In this document: positions 15,202 through 22,099 of the stretch, piece after piece
Layout: the number at the start of each line of letters is the position of its first letter
How positions within the stretch are numbered: position 1 is the first letter of the stretch
The notes under the pieces: model-generated
Seen by the model: the letters and a program-made list of their open reading frames with translations, nothing else
The model's database searches: none
Told to the model about the DNA's origin: nothing
From: a virus
Reading direction: 5' to 3' (one strand)
IMG/VR virus record: IMGVR_UViG_3300031898_000010
Coordinates: 1-30,948 of that record
DNA: 30,948 nucleotides
Made by a program: the position numbers and the translations under genes

Positions 15202-18200
15202 ATGCTGCACAGTTAGCAGAAATTGCTGCAAGTGACAGTCGCCCTCTAATTATTATAGAAGTAGCGTGGAATGGTTATAATAAAAGTGCTTATGCTGATT
15301 TTACTGCGCCTGATAATCCAACACCGTATGCACCTGGACGTATATTAGAATTAACCGGATTAGATAACGTAATTAATATTTCTAATAATTCTGTATCACA
15401 ACAGTTGACTATAAAATTAGATGATACTAATGGGACTATTTTTGAAATTATGAAATATAATGATGTGCACCTTAAACCGGTATGGGTATATCAGTGGTTT
15501 GAAGCTTTGAGTATAAATGATAAATTTCTTCTATTCAAAGGATATATTAATTCTCCATTAGAATGGAATGAGGGAGATAGGACTGTAAGTTTCACGGTTC
15601 TATCAAAAGTAGATGGCCCGGAAGTAGGTTTCTCTCCGGAGGAGGGTCTATTACAAAATTTATCAGATGAATTAGTTGGTGAAGCATGGCCTATGACATT
15701 TGGTACAGTAAAAGGTGTCAAGGCAATAAGATTAACTACTCTAATGGCTGGAACATTGGCTGATGGGTTTGGGATTGCTGATTTTACATTACCTAGTAGA
15801 GCAAAAGCACAATTAGCAATTATTAATTATAAAAAGGGTGGTTGCGTGATGAATTATTTATCTCAATATTTAGTATTAGCGGGCAGTGATTGTGAGGGTG
15901 ATCCATCATTATATCAGGAGTATCTTGAAACATTATGTACTTATGATTGTCAAGTAGCAACACAACGAAATACCTTAAGAATTATTGGCGGTGAGTATTT
16001 TCCACGTGGAAATATTACTATCAGAATTAATGATACTTATTTAACGGGGTATTTTATAAGTAATACAAATATATTTCAATTGAGCAATATAGGAAATAAT
16101 TACGCTATAAATCATCCACTGTATAGTAAATTTATTTTTTATAATCAAACTCAATCATCAACTACATATTTACCTGCTACATCATGCACATGTCAAACAA
16201 GAGTGGATAATACTAAAATTAAAGTTTATCCTTATCCTATATTACGTAAAAAGGCACAAGAAAAGGAACAAACACTTATTCCGAGTTTTTCTTTACCTCA
16301 GTATGATTATACGGGAGAAATAGGTGGGGATACGGCGGGATATGTTTACAATGGACCGGGTACTAGAGTAGACTTAGTAACTGGACGCGCACAAAAATAT
16401 ATTGTAAATATGTTGCCTGGCATAGTTGAAAGTGTATATACATATTCTACAGTAAATGGAAATAGATTTATTGTACAGTTACCAACTAATTTATATACTA
16501 TAGGTACAATGACATTTGGTCCCCTTACAGTTACAATTATTGATATACCTACAGCACTTTCACAAATAAATGATACATGGCAAGATGATATTTATGTTAA
16601 TTATAAATCAAATGTGGGACCAAATACAGTAGATATTATTGAATATCTTATTACTACTTATCTTCCTGATTATACAACTGATACGTCAACTTTTGCTTCT
16701 GTTAAAACTGAATTACAAAATTTACCATCATCTTTTACATTATATGAACGTAAAGAGATATTTCAATTATTACAAGAAATAGCATTTCAAGCAGCTTGTG
16801 CTCTGTATATTGTTAACAATAAATTTTATATTAAATATCTTCTAACTCGGTATTCAGCAGTTGCTACTATTAATAAAACTGATATTTTATTAGAATCATT
16901 ACGTATAAAACATACAATAACAGAGGATTTAGTAACTAAATTGATATTAGAATGGAAATCATCGGATTCATCAGAGGAACCTAATAAGATTGTATTACGA
17001 CATAATGTAAAAAAATACGGAACAAAAGAAGAAACATATCAATTTTATATTTATAATTGGCAGTATCCAATATTAAAACACGGAACTTATTGGTTAATTA
17101 GAAAAGCAAATACATGGAAGAAGGCTGTATTTAATACACCCCTTACAAAATTGGCACTTGAAACATTTGATTATATAAATATTAATTTACCTAATGTACT
17201 TGCAAATACTGCGGTAAGGTCAATTATTGAACAAGCCATATATGATTCGGAACAACATTCTATTGCTTTTGAGTGTTGGACCCCAGTAAAATCAGGTGAA
17301 ATGAATGAATATATTTTTGCATATCCTAATGCCGCGGTAGAAACTGATATATTTCCAACGCAAGCAGAGCGCTTAGCCGGGTTATTAGGTAGTGGTAGTG
17401 AATTTAATCAGGCTGTAATTGGTACGTTACCAGATAAAAATAGTCTTACTAATAAATTTAATGTAAGTGGAATAGATTGGGGTTGTGGTGAATGGGGAGA
17501 TAAAAGTTGCCTAGATTGTTCACAAGTAAAAAATATTGCAGCTTGCCAATCTCGGTCAGATAAGGGACAACTAAACCCAGGGTGGGCAGGTGGGAGTGCA
17601 AGTGGAGGCGGAGGGATGTCAGAAAGTTATCCCTCTGAAGGAACAGGTGGCTCTGGAGCAGGAGCACAAACTACTGATAAAGATGGAGTAGAAAGATACG
17701 ATAAAAATGATGATTTAACAGCAGAAGAGTTATTGGGTGATCTTTATAGTCAACATCCATTGGAGTTACCAATAACACCCGAAGCAAGTGAGACTTGTTG
17801 GTATTCAGTCTGGGTAACTTTCGTAAATCCGGTTGGATTAGTACACTCAGGCGGAATTGGTTGCCATGATTCTACATTAACTGGAGAGTGTGGTACTATT
17901 TGTACTGGACCACTAGAAAAATCACCAGAGAAATATTACTTTGGTTCATGTTCTGCTGCACAAAGTTTCGCGGACGCAATGCGAGAATATGCAGCAACAC
18001 CAGCATGTACAGGAGAGAGACATCCACACTTAGTAGGTGGTCCTCTAAAAATGGATTTACCTATAATTGGTGGATGCGCTGGTTTAGAAGAAAGAGAAGA
18101 GTTATGCGAGGGTTCTTATCCAAAAATGATAGCTTTTAGTCCAAGTGAGGGAACAGATTGGCAGGATGAAAATGGTGATGATAGTTGGACTAAATTTGCG

Positions 18201-18239
18201 AATTGGTCAAATGCTAATGGGTATCCAGATTTTATGTAA
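15189..18239 (+). CDS. Tail hub / tail-associated protein with Cys-rich C-terminus
   Basis: A 1016-residue protein expected to close the tail tube and organise fibres. The N-terminus (SRPLIIIEVAWNGY, ADFTAPDN, LTIKLDDTNGTIFEIM, LFKGYINSPLEWNEGDRTVS) matches the beta-barrel start of siphovirus hub proteins. The centre carries VDIIEYLITTYLPDYTTDTS, a helix ERKEIFQLLQEIAFQAACAL, then YIVNNKFYIKYL and HTITEDLVTKLILEW, the conserved core of one hub group. From about residue 797 a Gly/Ser linker (WAGGSASGGGGMSESY) leads to a C-terminal domain of about 190 residues with many cysteines (GCHDSTLTGECGTICTG, CSAAQSFADAMREYA, GGCAGLEEREELCEG). No peptidase or lysozyme motif was found. The stop overlaps the convergent exonuclease gene by eight bases. 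Confidence 0.75.
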   Translation: MRSLNAAQLAEIAASDSRPLIIIEVAWNGYNKSAYADFTAPDNPTPYAPGRILELTGLDNVINISNNSVSQQLTIKLDDTNGTIFEIMKYNDVHLKPVWVYQWFEALSINDKFLLFKGYINSPLEWNEGDRTVSFTVLSKVDGPEVGFSPEEGLLQNLSDELVGEAWPMTFGTVKGVKAIRLTTLMAGTLADGFGIADFTLPSRAKAQLAIINYKKGGCVMNYLSQYLVLAGSDCEGDPSLYQEYLETLCTYDCQVATQRNTLRIIGGEYFPRGNITIRINDTYLTGYFISNTNIFQLSNIGNNYAINHPLYSKFIFYNQTQSSTTYLPATSCTCQTRVDNTKIKVYPYPILRKKAQEKEQTLIPSFSLPQYDYTGEIGGDTAGYVYNGPGTRVDLVTGRAQKYIVNMLPGIVESVYTYSTVNGNRFIVQLPTNLYTIGTMTFGPLTVTIIDIPTALSQINDTWQDDIYVNYKSNVGPNTVDIIEYLITTYLPDYTTDTSTFASVKTELQNLPSSFTLYERKEIFQLLQEIAFQAACALYIVNNKFYIKYLLTRYSAVATINKTDILLESLRIKHTITEDLVTKLILEWKSSDSSEEPNKIVLRHNVKKYGTKEETYQFYIYNWQYPILKHGTYWLIRKANTWKKAVFNTPLTKLALETFDYININLPNVLANTAVRSIIEQAIYDSEQHSIAFECWTPVKSGEMNEYIFAYPNAAVETDIFPTQAERLAGLLGSGSEFNQAVIGTLPDKNSLTNKFNVSGIDWGCGEWGDKSCLDCSQVKNIAACQSRSDKGQLNPGWAGGSASGGGGMSESYPSEGTGGSGAGAQTTDKDGVERYDKNDDLTAEELLGDLYSQHPLELPITPEASETCWYSVWVTFVNPVGLVHSGGIGCHDSTLTGECGTICTGPLEKSPEKYYFGSCSAAQSFADAMREYAATPACTGERHPHLVGGPLKMDLPIIGGCAGLEEREELCEGSYPKMIAFSPSEGTDWQDENGDDSWTKFANWSNANGYPDFM

Positions 18240-18837
18240 GCATTAATAATCTACGATAAACCTCAGCCGTGACGATTGCGTCTTGTAGCGCATCGTGCGG
18301 CTTCTGATTTTTAACACCTAAACGTGCGCATAGAAAGGTTAGATTATTTTGTGGAAATCGTATTTTTTCTGAACGTAAATCTTGTTGGTCGCGTATAAAT
18401 GCACTCACGGTCATTGTATCTCGATATACTGGATTAAATGAATATTCAAATGATGCGCGACCTAACCATTCAATAATAAATTCACGATCAAATGGCCAAT
18501 TTTGAGCAAGTGGAATAATCTTTTTATATATTGGTAAATGTAAACTATCAAACCATGTATCAAACATATCGGCCGCCGTAAATGGATCAGTAGCACGTTG
18601 TTGTCGTTTAGCAAATTCAACCTTATTCATTTTAACAGCATTTTTATCTATATTATCTGGTCGAGTGATTTTAATATCCATATAAAATGGAATATATTCT
18701 GAATGCGGTTTAAATAAACTATTTAATGGCAATATAGCAATTTGCCATATCTCATTTTTCTTAGGGTCTAACCCTGTAGTTTCAGTATCAATTGCACACA
18801 TTAAGTGTCCATGGCCAGTTGGAATACTAGCACTCAT
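18232..18837 (-). CDS. DnaQ-like DEDDh 3'-5' exonuclease 1
   Basis: A 201-residue exonuclease of the RNase H-like DEDD family, which removes nucleotides from 3' ends with two metal ions. ExoI is CAIDTETTGLDP (D17, E19), ExoII is AQNWPFDREFIIEWL (D117), and ExoIII is PHDALQDAIVTAEVYRRLL (H181, D186), so all five DEDDh residues are present. There is no polymerase or BRCT domain, so it is a free-standing nuclease. It is the last gene of the minus operon, and its start lies one base after the stop of a second, more diverged DEDDh gene. A role in proofreading, primer or RNA processing, or host DNA breakdown cannot be chosen from sequence. Confidence 0.85.
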   Translation of the reverse strand: MSASIPTGHGHLMCAIDTETTGLDPKKNEIWQIAILPLNSLFKPHSEYIPFYMDIKITRPDNIDKNAVKMNKVEFAKRQQRATDPFTAADMFDTWFDSLHLPIYKKIIPLAQNWPFDREFIIEWLGRASFEYSFNPVYRDTMTVSAFIRDQQDLRSEKIRFPQNNLTFLCARLGVKNQKPHDALQDAIVTAEVYRRLLMLT

Positions 18838-18838
18838 G

Positions 18839-19384
18839 CTAGTCTCCTAGTCCAATTCGTACTAATTTAACAACATCTATTGCATCTTGTAACGCTTCAT
18901 GTTTAGCACTATAGTCTAAACCAGCGCGTGTAAAACAGGTTTTAATATCAGGTAATTCAGTATCACCAGGTTTCCAAAATAATATCGCTGGATCAATAAC
19001 TCGATGTCTAATTTTAATTGTGTCATTGAAATAAGGTAACTTATCTAAAAATAATTTATCAAAAGTTCCAAAGTTTTTACCAGCTATATTAAGTTTTGTT
19101 TGTTTATTCCAACCACAATCAAGTAACCAATTAAGAAAAGTAGAGATAACATCATAAGAAGATATTGCATAATCTGGATTCTTTGATAATTCTAAAATTA
19201 ATCGGTGATTTAAAACAAACGCAAAAGCATCACCTATATAAGTAGGGTGTTTTACTAAACATCTAAATTTAGGTAACATATTTATTGAATCTATCATATT
19301 ATCCCAAACAGCACCAATTTCAAGTATTTGATGTTTTTCTGGATTAAGTCCTGTTGTCTCGACATCGATGCTGACGTATTGCAA
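18839..19384 (-). CDS. DnaQ-like DEDDh exonuclease 2 (TTG start)
   Basis: A second DEDD nuclease, 181 residues. The frame is open to an ATG at 19423, but a TTG at 19384 lies six bases after a perfect GGAGG and places the YVSIDVETTGLNP strand at the very N-terminus, as usual for the family, so I chose TTG. Visible residues are D7 and E9 (ExoI), D109 in AGKNFGTFDKLFLDKL (ExoII), and H162 and D167 in KHEALQDAID (ExoIII). The segment HRVIDPAILFWKPGD is typical of the oligoribonuclease/RNase T-like side of the family, so RNA or short oligonucleotide substrates are possible. It overlaps the upstream gene by about 40 bases. Confidence 0.8.
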   Translation of the reverse strand: MQYVSIDVETTGLNPEKHQILEIGAVWDNMIDSINMLPKFRCLVKHPTYIGDAFAFVLNHRLILELSKNPDYAISSYDVISTFLNWLLDCGWNKQTKLNIAGKNFGTFDKLFLDKLPYFNDTIKIRHRVIDPAILFWKPGDTELPDIKTCFTRAGLDYSAKHEALQDAIDVVKLVRIGLGD

Positions 19385-19610
19385 ATTTTTCCTCCAGATT
19401 TTGACGTTTAATACAACCCTCAAATAGTGCGATTATTTCATTAAGTAAAGTTTTACGATTAGTTAAAATATAAACTGCACAAGCATAAATTGGATCAGTT
19501 GGTGTTGGCATAATTTGTCTAGATCCAATTACTTGAAATAATTCACCGGCAGCAGGACCACCTACACATATACCGATAGTCTTTTTATTCTTTTTATTTT
19601 TTTTCTTCAC
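19344..19610 (-). CDS. Small Lys-rich protein, unknown
   Basis: An 88-residue protein starting at GTG 19610, six bases after AAAGGA, and overlapping the previous stop by about 17 bases. The N-terminus is strongly basic (KKKNKKNKKT), coded by an A-rich run. A short hydrophobic part with ICVGGPAAGELFQVIGSRQI follows, then a helix with YACAVYILTNRK. The end is charged (RQHRCRDNRT) and overlaps the start of exonuclease 2. I recognise no family. Nucleic-acid contact is possible from the basic tail, but this is a guess. Confidence 0.5.
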   Translation of the reverse strand: MKKKNKKNKKTIGICVGGPAAGELFQVIGSRQIMPTPTDPIYACAVYILTNRKTLLNEIIALFEGCIKRQNLEEKFAIRQHRCRDNRT

Positions 19611-19779
19611 GCTGTATCCTTTTGATTATTGGACATCGTAATATAACTGCTAATTTATCGGCTAATTTTGTTTCAGTATTATTGAAACTATGTCTTTCTA
19701 ATAAATAATTATAAACTAAAGTAGCTTCATCTACAGATAATATTACAATTGCTGATCCATCAATGTCTGTACTTGGCAT
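19594..19779 (-). CDS. Small protein, unknown
   Basis: A 61-residue protein whose ATG overlaps the methyltransferase stop (TAATG) and whose end overlaps the next gene. The sequence has one likely helix pair (SVDEATLVYNYLLERHSF, ETKLADKLAVIL) and a basic end (KRIQREEKK). There is no motif. The four-gene chain of one- to seventeen-base overlaps around it supports it as a real translationally coupled gene. Confidence 0.5.
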   Translation of the reverse strand: MPSTDIDGSAIVILSVDEATLVYNYLLERHSFNNTETKLADKLAVILRCPIIKRIQREEKK

Positions 19780-20471
19780 TAGTTATTCTCCTCTAGTGCT
19801 TTTTTATAATAAAACGGACTAATTTCAATACCAATATAATTTCTGTTTAATCGTTTACAAACTCGACCTGTTGTATTAGTACCAAAGAAGGGATCAATTA
19901 CTGTATCACCCTCCTTGGTACTTAGTAAAATACATCTTTTTACCAAATCTTCATTTAATTGAGTAGGGTGCCAAGGTCGACGTTGATGAGAATTTCCAGT
20001 AACGCGAGGAATATCAAAAACGTCTCCAGGTACTCTTCCCAATGGATTAGCACGCTTGTCTCCTAGTCGTTGTCGCTCTGATTCTATTCGCATTTCATAA
20101 ATTGGTGTATTTTTTCTTTTAATTCTTAATAGTGGTCTATAATTATTAGTCATATCATCTTCACGATATCGACCAAAATTAAATGTTTGTATACATAATC
20201 TTGCTTCTAGGTAAGGAAATATATATAATATTTCCTTAACAATAGCGCCCATTTCAAATATCCATTTAGTATTAAAAGATACCCAAACCGTTTCAGCTTG
20301 TGAAATAAATTGTAATAACCATTTATATAATTGTGCTGGATAATTTGAAAATTGATCTTTGAAACTTTCATAATTCCAGTCAATACCGTCTGGTGGATCG
20401 GCAAATATACATTGTACTTTAGGTAAAGTAGATAAAACTTCCATACAATCACCTAGAATTAATTTATTCAT
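19779..20471 (-). CDS. DNA adenine/cytosine-N4 methyltransferase, beta-class order
   Basis: A 230-residue S-adenosylmethionine-dependent methylase for exocyclic amino groups. Motif IV comes first (CIFADPPDGIDWNYESF, DPPD at 25-28) and motif I last (VIDPFFGTNTTGRVCKRLNR, about 191-210), followed by NYIGIEISPFYYKKA (motif II-like acidic E). This circular order is the beta class. Motif IV usually reads D/N/S-P-P-Y/F/W; here the aromatic is replaced by Asp, a variant I have seen in related phage and bacterial enzymes (ADPPDN-type). The middle region with NSHQRRPWHPTQLNEDL is typical of these enzymes. No restriction gene is adjacent, so protection against host restriction or self-marking is the likely role. 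The target site is unknown. Confidence 0.85.
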   Translation of the reverse strand: MNKLILGDCMEVLSTLPKVQCIFADPPDGIDWNYESFKDQFSNYPAQLYKWLLQFISQAETVWVSFNTKWIFEMGAIVKEILYIFPYLEARLCIQTFNFGRYREDDMTNNYRPLLRIKRKNTPIYEMRIESERQRLGDKRANPLGRVPGDVFDIPRVTGNSHQRRPWHPTQLNEDLVKRCILLSTKEGDTVIDPFFGTNTTGRVCKRLNRNYIGIEISPFYYKKALEENN

Positions 20472-21139
20472 CTTGCTTTTATTTCCTCAAAAGTTTTAAA
20501 ACCGGGAGTTCCAAATATACCATCCATGAAACCAAGATCAATAGATTGTTGTGGTGATAAATACCATTCCCTAAGAGTATTTATTTGATTACGTAAATAT
20601 TCTTTTATTTTATCTTTTGAATATTTATTCCGCTTAAAAAATGGTCCTTTATAACAACGTCCGGTATAAATATTTAACATGACTTCACCTAGTCGTTCAG
20701 CTTGTTTACCCTCAGCTATGAAACTTCTATCATCACCATCATATCCTGTTGTACCAAAATGAAGCATAAAATCAGCATGGGGCATAATAACACGTCGTTT
20801 AGCAGCCTGTGGTATAATACTTGACATACTTCTAGCATGAGCATGTGCAAGTACGGTAACGGGAGATGGACTAGTAAGAATAGCATCATAGATTGCTATG
20901 CCATAATTCCATTCGCCGCCACAAGTACACTGGTGTACTAAAATAGGTTGATGATTATATGAGTTAAGTAATAATAAATTTTTAATAAAAACATTAGCAC
21001 AAGTCCAGTCAATACCATCTTCATCATTATCAGGATTACTCATGAGTATAATTTCTCTAGTGTCAGGATTCAAATTAAAATTATGAAAATCAAAAAATAA
21101 ATTAGATCGTTGTATAATGGTTCGACGTGGTAATTTCAT
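20468..21139 (-). CDS. ClpP-like serine protease, outside the head module
   Basis: A 223-residue ClpP-fold protein. The oxyanion strand resembles ClpP with VHQCTCGGEWNYGIAIYDAI (about 68-87). HARSMSSIIPQAAKRRVIMP places the nucleophile at Ser104, and HADFMLHFG places the catalytic His at 127. By alignment to LREWYLSPQQSIDLGFMDGI, the third residue, Asp in ClpP (RDRF), would be Glu191 here, a conservative change that might affect activity. Phages often use ClpP-like proteins as head-maturation protease, but here the gene lies in the replication operon on the opposite strand, between methyltransferase and dNMP kinase. It may act with host Clp ATPase or on host proteins. Start and stop overlap both neighbours. 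Confidence 0.75.
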   Translation of the reverse strand: MKLPRRTIIQRSNLFFDFHNFNLNPDTREIILMSNPDNDEDGIDWTCANVFIKNLLLLNSYNHQPILVHQCTCGGEWNYGIAIYDAILTSPSPVTVLAHAHARSMSSIIPQAAKRRVIMPHADFMLHFGTTGYDGDDRSFIAEGKQAERLGEVMLNIYTGRCYKGPFFKRNKYSKDKIKEYLRNQINTLREWYLSPQQSIDLGFMDGIFGTPGFKTFEEIKAR

Positions 21140-21675
21140 GTTAGTAAATTAATGACAATATCATTTAAATCTTTAAGTGAACCCGTATTATTAATAACCT
21201 CATCCCAATCATTCCAATTATCTAATTCTATTTCAGCAGGATCAGTACCAGTAGGTATATTAGGTCGATTAATCTTAACTAACTTTCCATCTGCCTCTTT
21301 AATAGCTTTTGCTTCATTAGGAAAACGTAAATCAGTAATGATAATATAATCAATACCATTTGGTTGCAAAGCACACTGAATCCAAGTATCAGGGTGAATT
21401 TCTCGAACCTTATTACCTAGTTCAATCCAAATTTGACGTGGTGATTTCCCAATTAAAGGGAGAACTACTTCCTTTTCTTGGTAATTTGTTTCATAATAGA
21501 CACCACGTTGTAATCCACCCCACTTGTATAATTGATGTGCAATATCTTTTAACTTAGAAGCAAATGATACAGATTTAGTTGTATTACCTTGTAAACGTAA
21601 ATAAGTCGTAAGAAACTTGGCTGCGGTAGACTTCCCTACGCCTTTTTTATATCCGAAGGTGATTATTTTTGTCAT
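21136..21675 (-). CDS. Deoxynucleoside monophosphate kinase
   Basis: A 179-residue P-loop kinase that would phosphorylate dNMPs from host DNA breakdown for phage dNTP synthesis. The Walker A motif is GYKKGVGKST (8-17). SVSFASKLKDIAHQLYKWG and YETNYQEKEVVLPLIGKSPR match the substrate region of T4 gp1-like dNMP kinases. WIELGNKVREIHPDTWIQCA and DYIIITDLRFPNEAKAIKEA supply the conserved D-R-F/PNE motif of the family. It overlaps the upstream zinc-knuckle gene by ATGA and the ClpP-like gene by ATGA, within the DNA-metabolism operon. Confidence 0.88.
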   Translation of the reverse strand: MTKIITFGYKKGVGKSTAAKFLTTYLRLQGNTTKSVSFASKLKDIAHQLYKWGGLQRGVYYETNYQEKEVVLPLIGKSPRQIWIELGNKVREIHPDTWIQCALQPNGIDYIIITDLRFPNEAKAIKEADGKLVKINRPNIPTGTDPAEIELDNWNDWDEVINNTGSLKDLNDIVINLLT

Positions 21676-21896
21676 TGGTTCCTCATTAAAGACTCACGAT
21701 CAGTAATTCCACAAGTCAAACATTGTTGACGACTAGCATCGTGTTGTATATGTTCACATGATTTATAATGATGTGCAGCAATATCAAGAGCATGTAATAT
21801 AATATTATGCCATGCATTATTGGGTATTACACGCCTTAATCTGGATAAAATACAATATTGTTCCTCTGTTAACTCTATAAGTAATTTGAATTTCAT
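21672..21896 (-). CDS. Small helical protein with Cys/His knuckle
   Basis: A 74-residue protein. The frame extends to an ATG at 21926 but that start has its only SD-like sequence two bases away. The ATG at 21896 overlaps the previous stop (TAATG) and has AAGGA eight bases upstream, so I chose it. The front is helical (ELTEEQYCILSRLRRVIP, HNIILHALDIAAHHY). The end has C47, H49, C59 and C62 (CEHIQHDASRQQCLTCG), which could bind one zinc. No family is recognised. Confidence 0.5.
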   Translation of the reverse strand: MKFKLLIELTEEQYCILSRLRRVIPNNAWHNIILHALDIAAHHYKSCEHIQHDASRQQCLTCGITDRESLMRNQ

Positions 21897-22099
21897 TAAT
21901 TTTTCCTTATTTTTCCATAACTCCAAACTCCAGTTGATTCCAAAATTTCAAGATTAGGAAAATTAGTAGAATTGATGTGTATACCAATATACTCGTTATC
22001 ACCAAATTTTACAAATTGACTAAAACCATGATCGAAAGCATGACTTAACTGCCTTCGTTGTTCAAGGGTAAGACGTTCAATTTGGGCTTTTATTGACAT
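21896..22099 (-). CDS. Small protein, unknown
   Basis: A 67-residue protein starting within the last codons of the primase-helicase gene. It has an N-terminal helix (KAQIERLTLEQRRQLSHAFD) and a beta-type second half with GDNEYIGIHI. Overlaps on both sides suggest translational coupling. No function can be offered. Confidence 0.45.
   Translation of the reverse strand: MSIKAQIERLTLEQRRQLSHAFDHGFSQFVKFGDNEYIGIHINSTNFPNLEILESTGVWSYGKIRKN

Noticed and set aside
19385-19423. ATG start for exonuclease 2
   Set aside because: It adds residues before the first catalytic strand and increases overlap. A perfect GGAGG points to the TTG at 19384.
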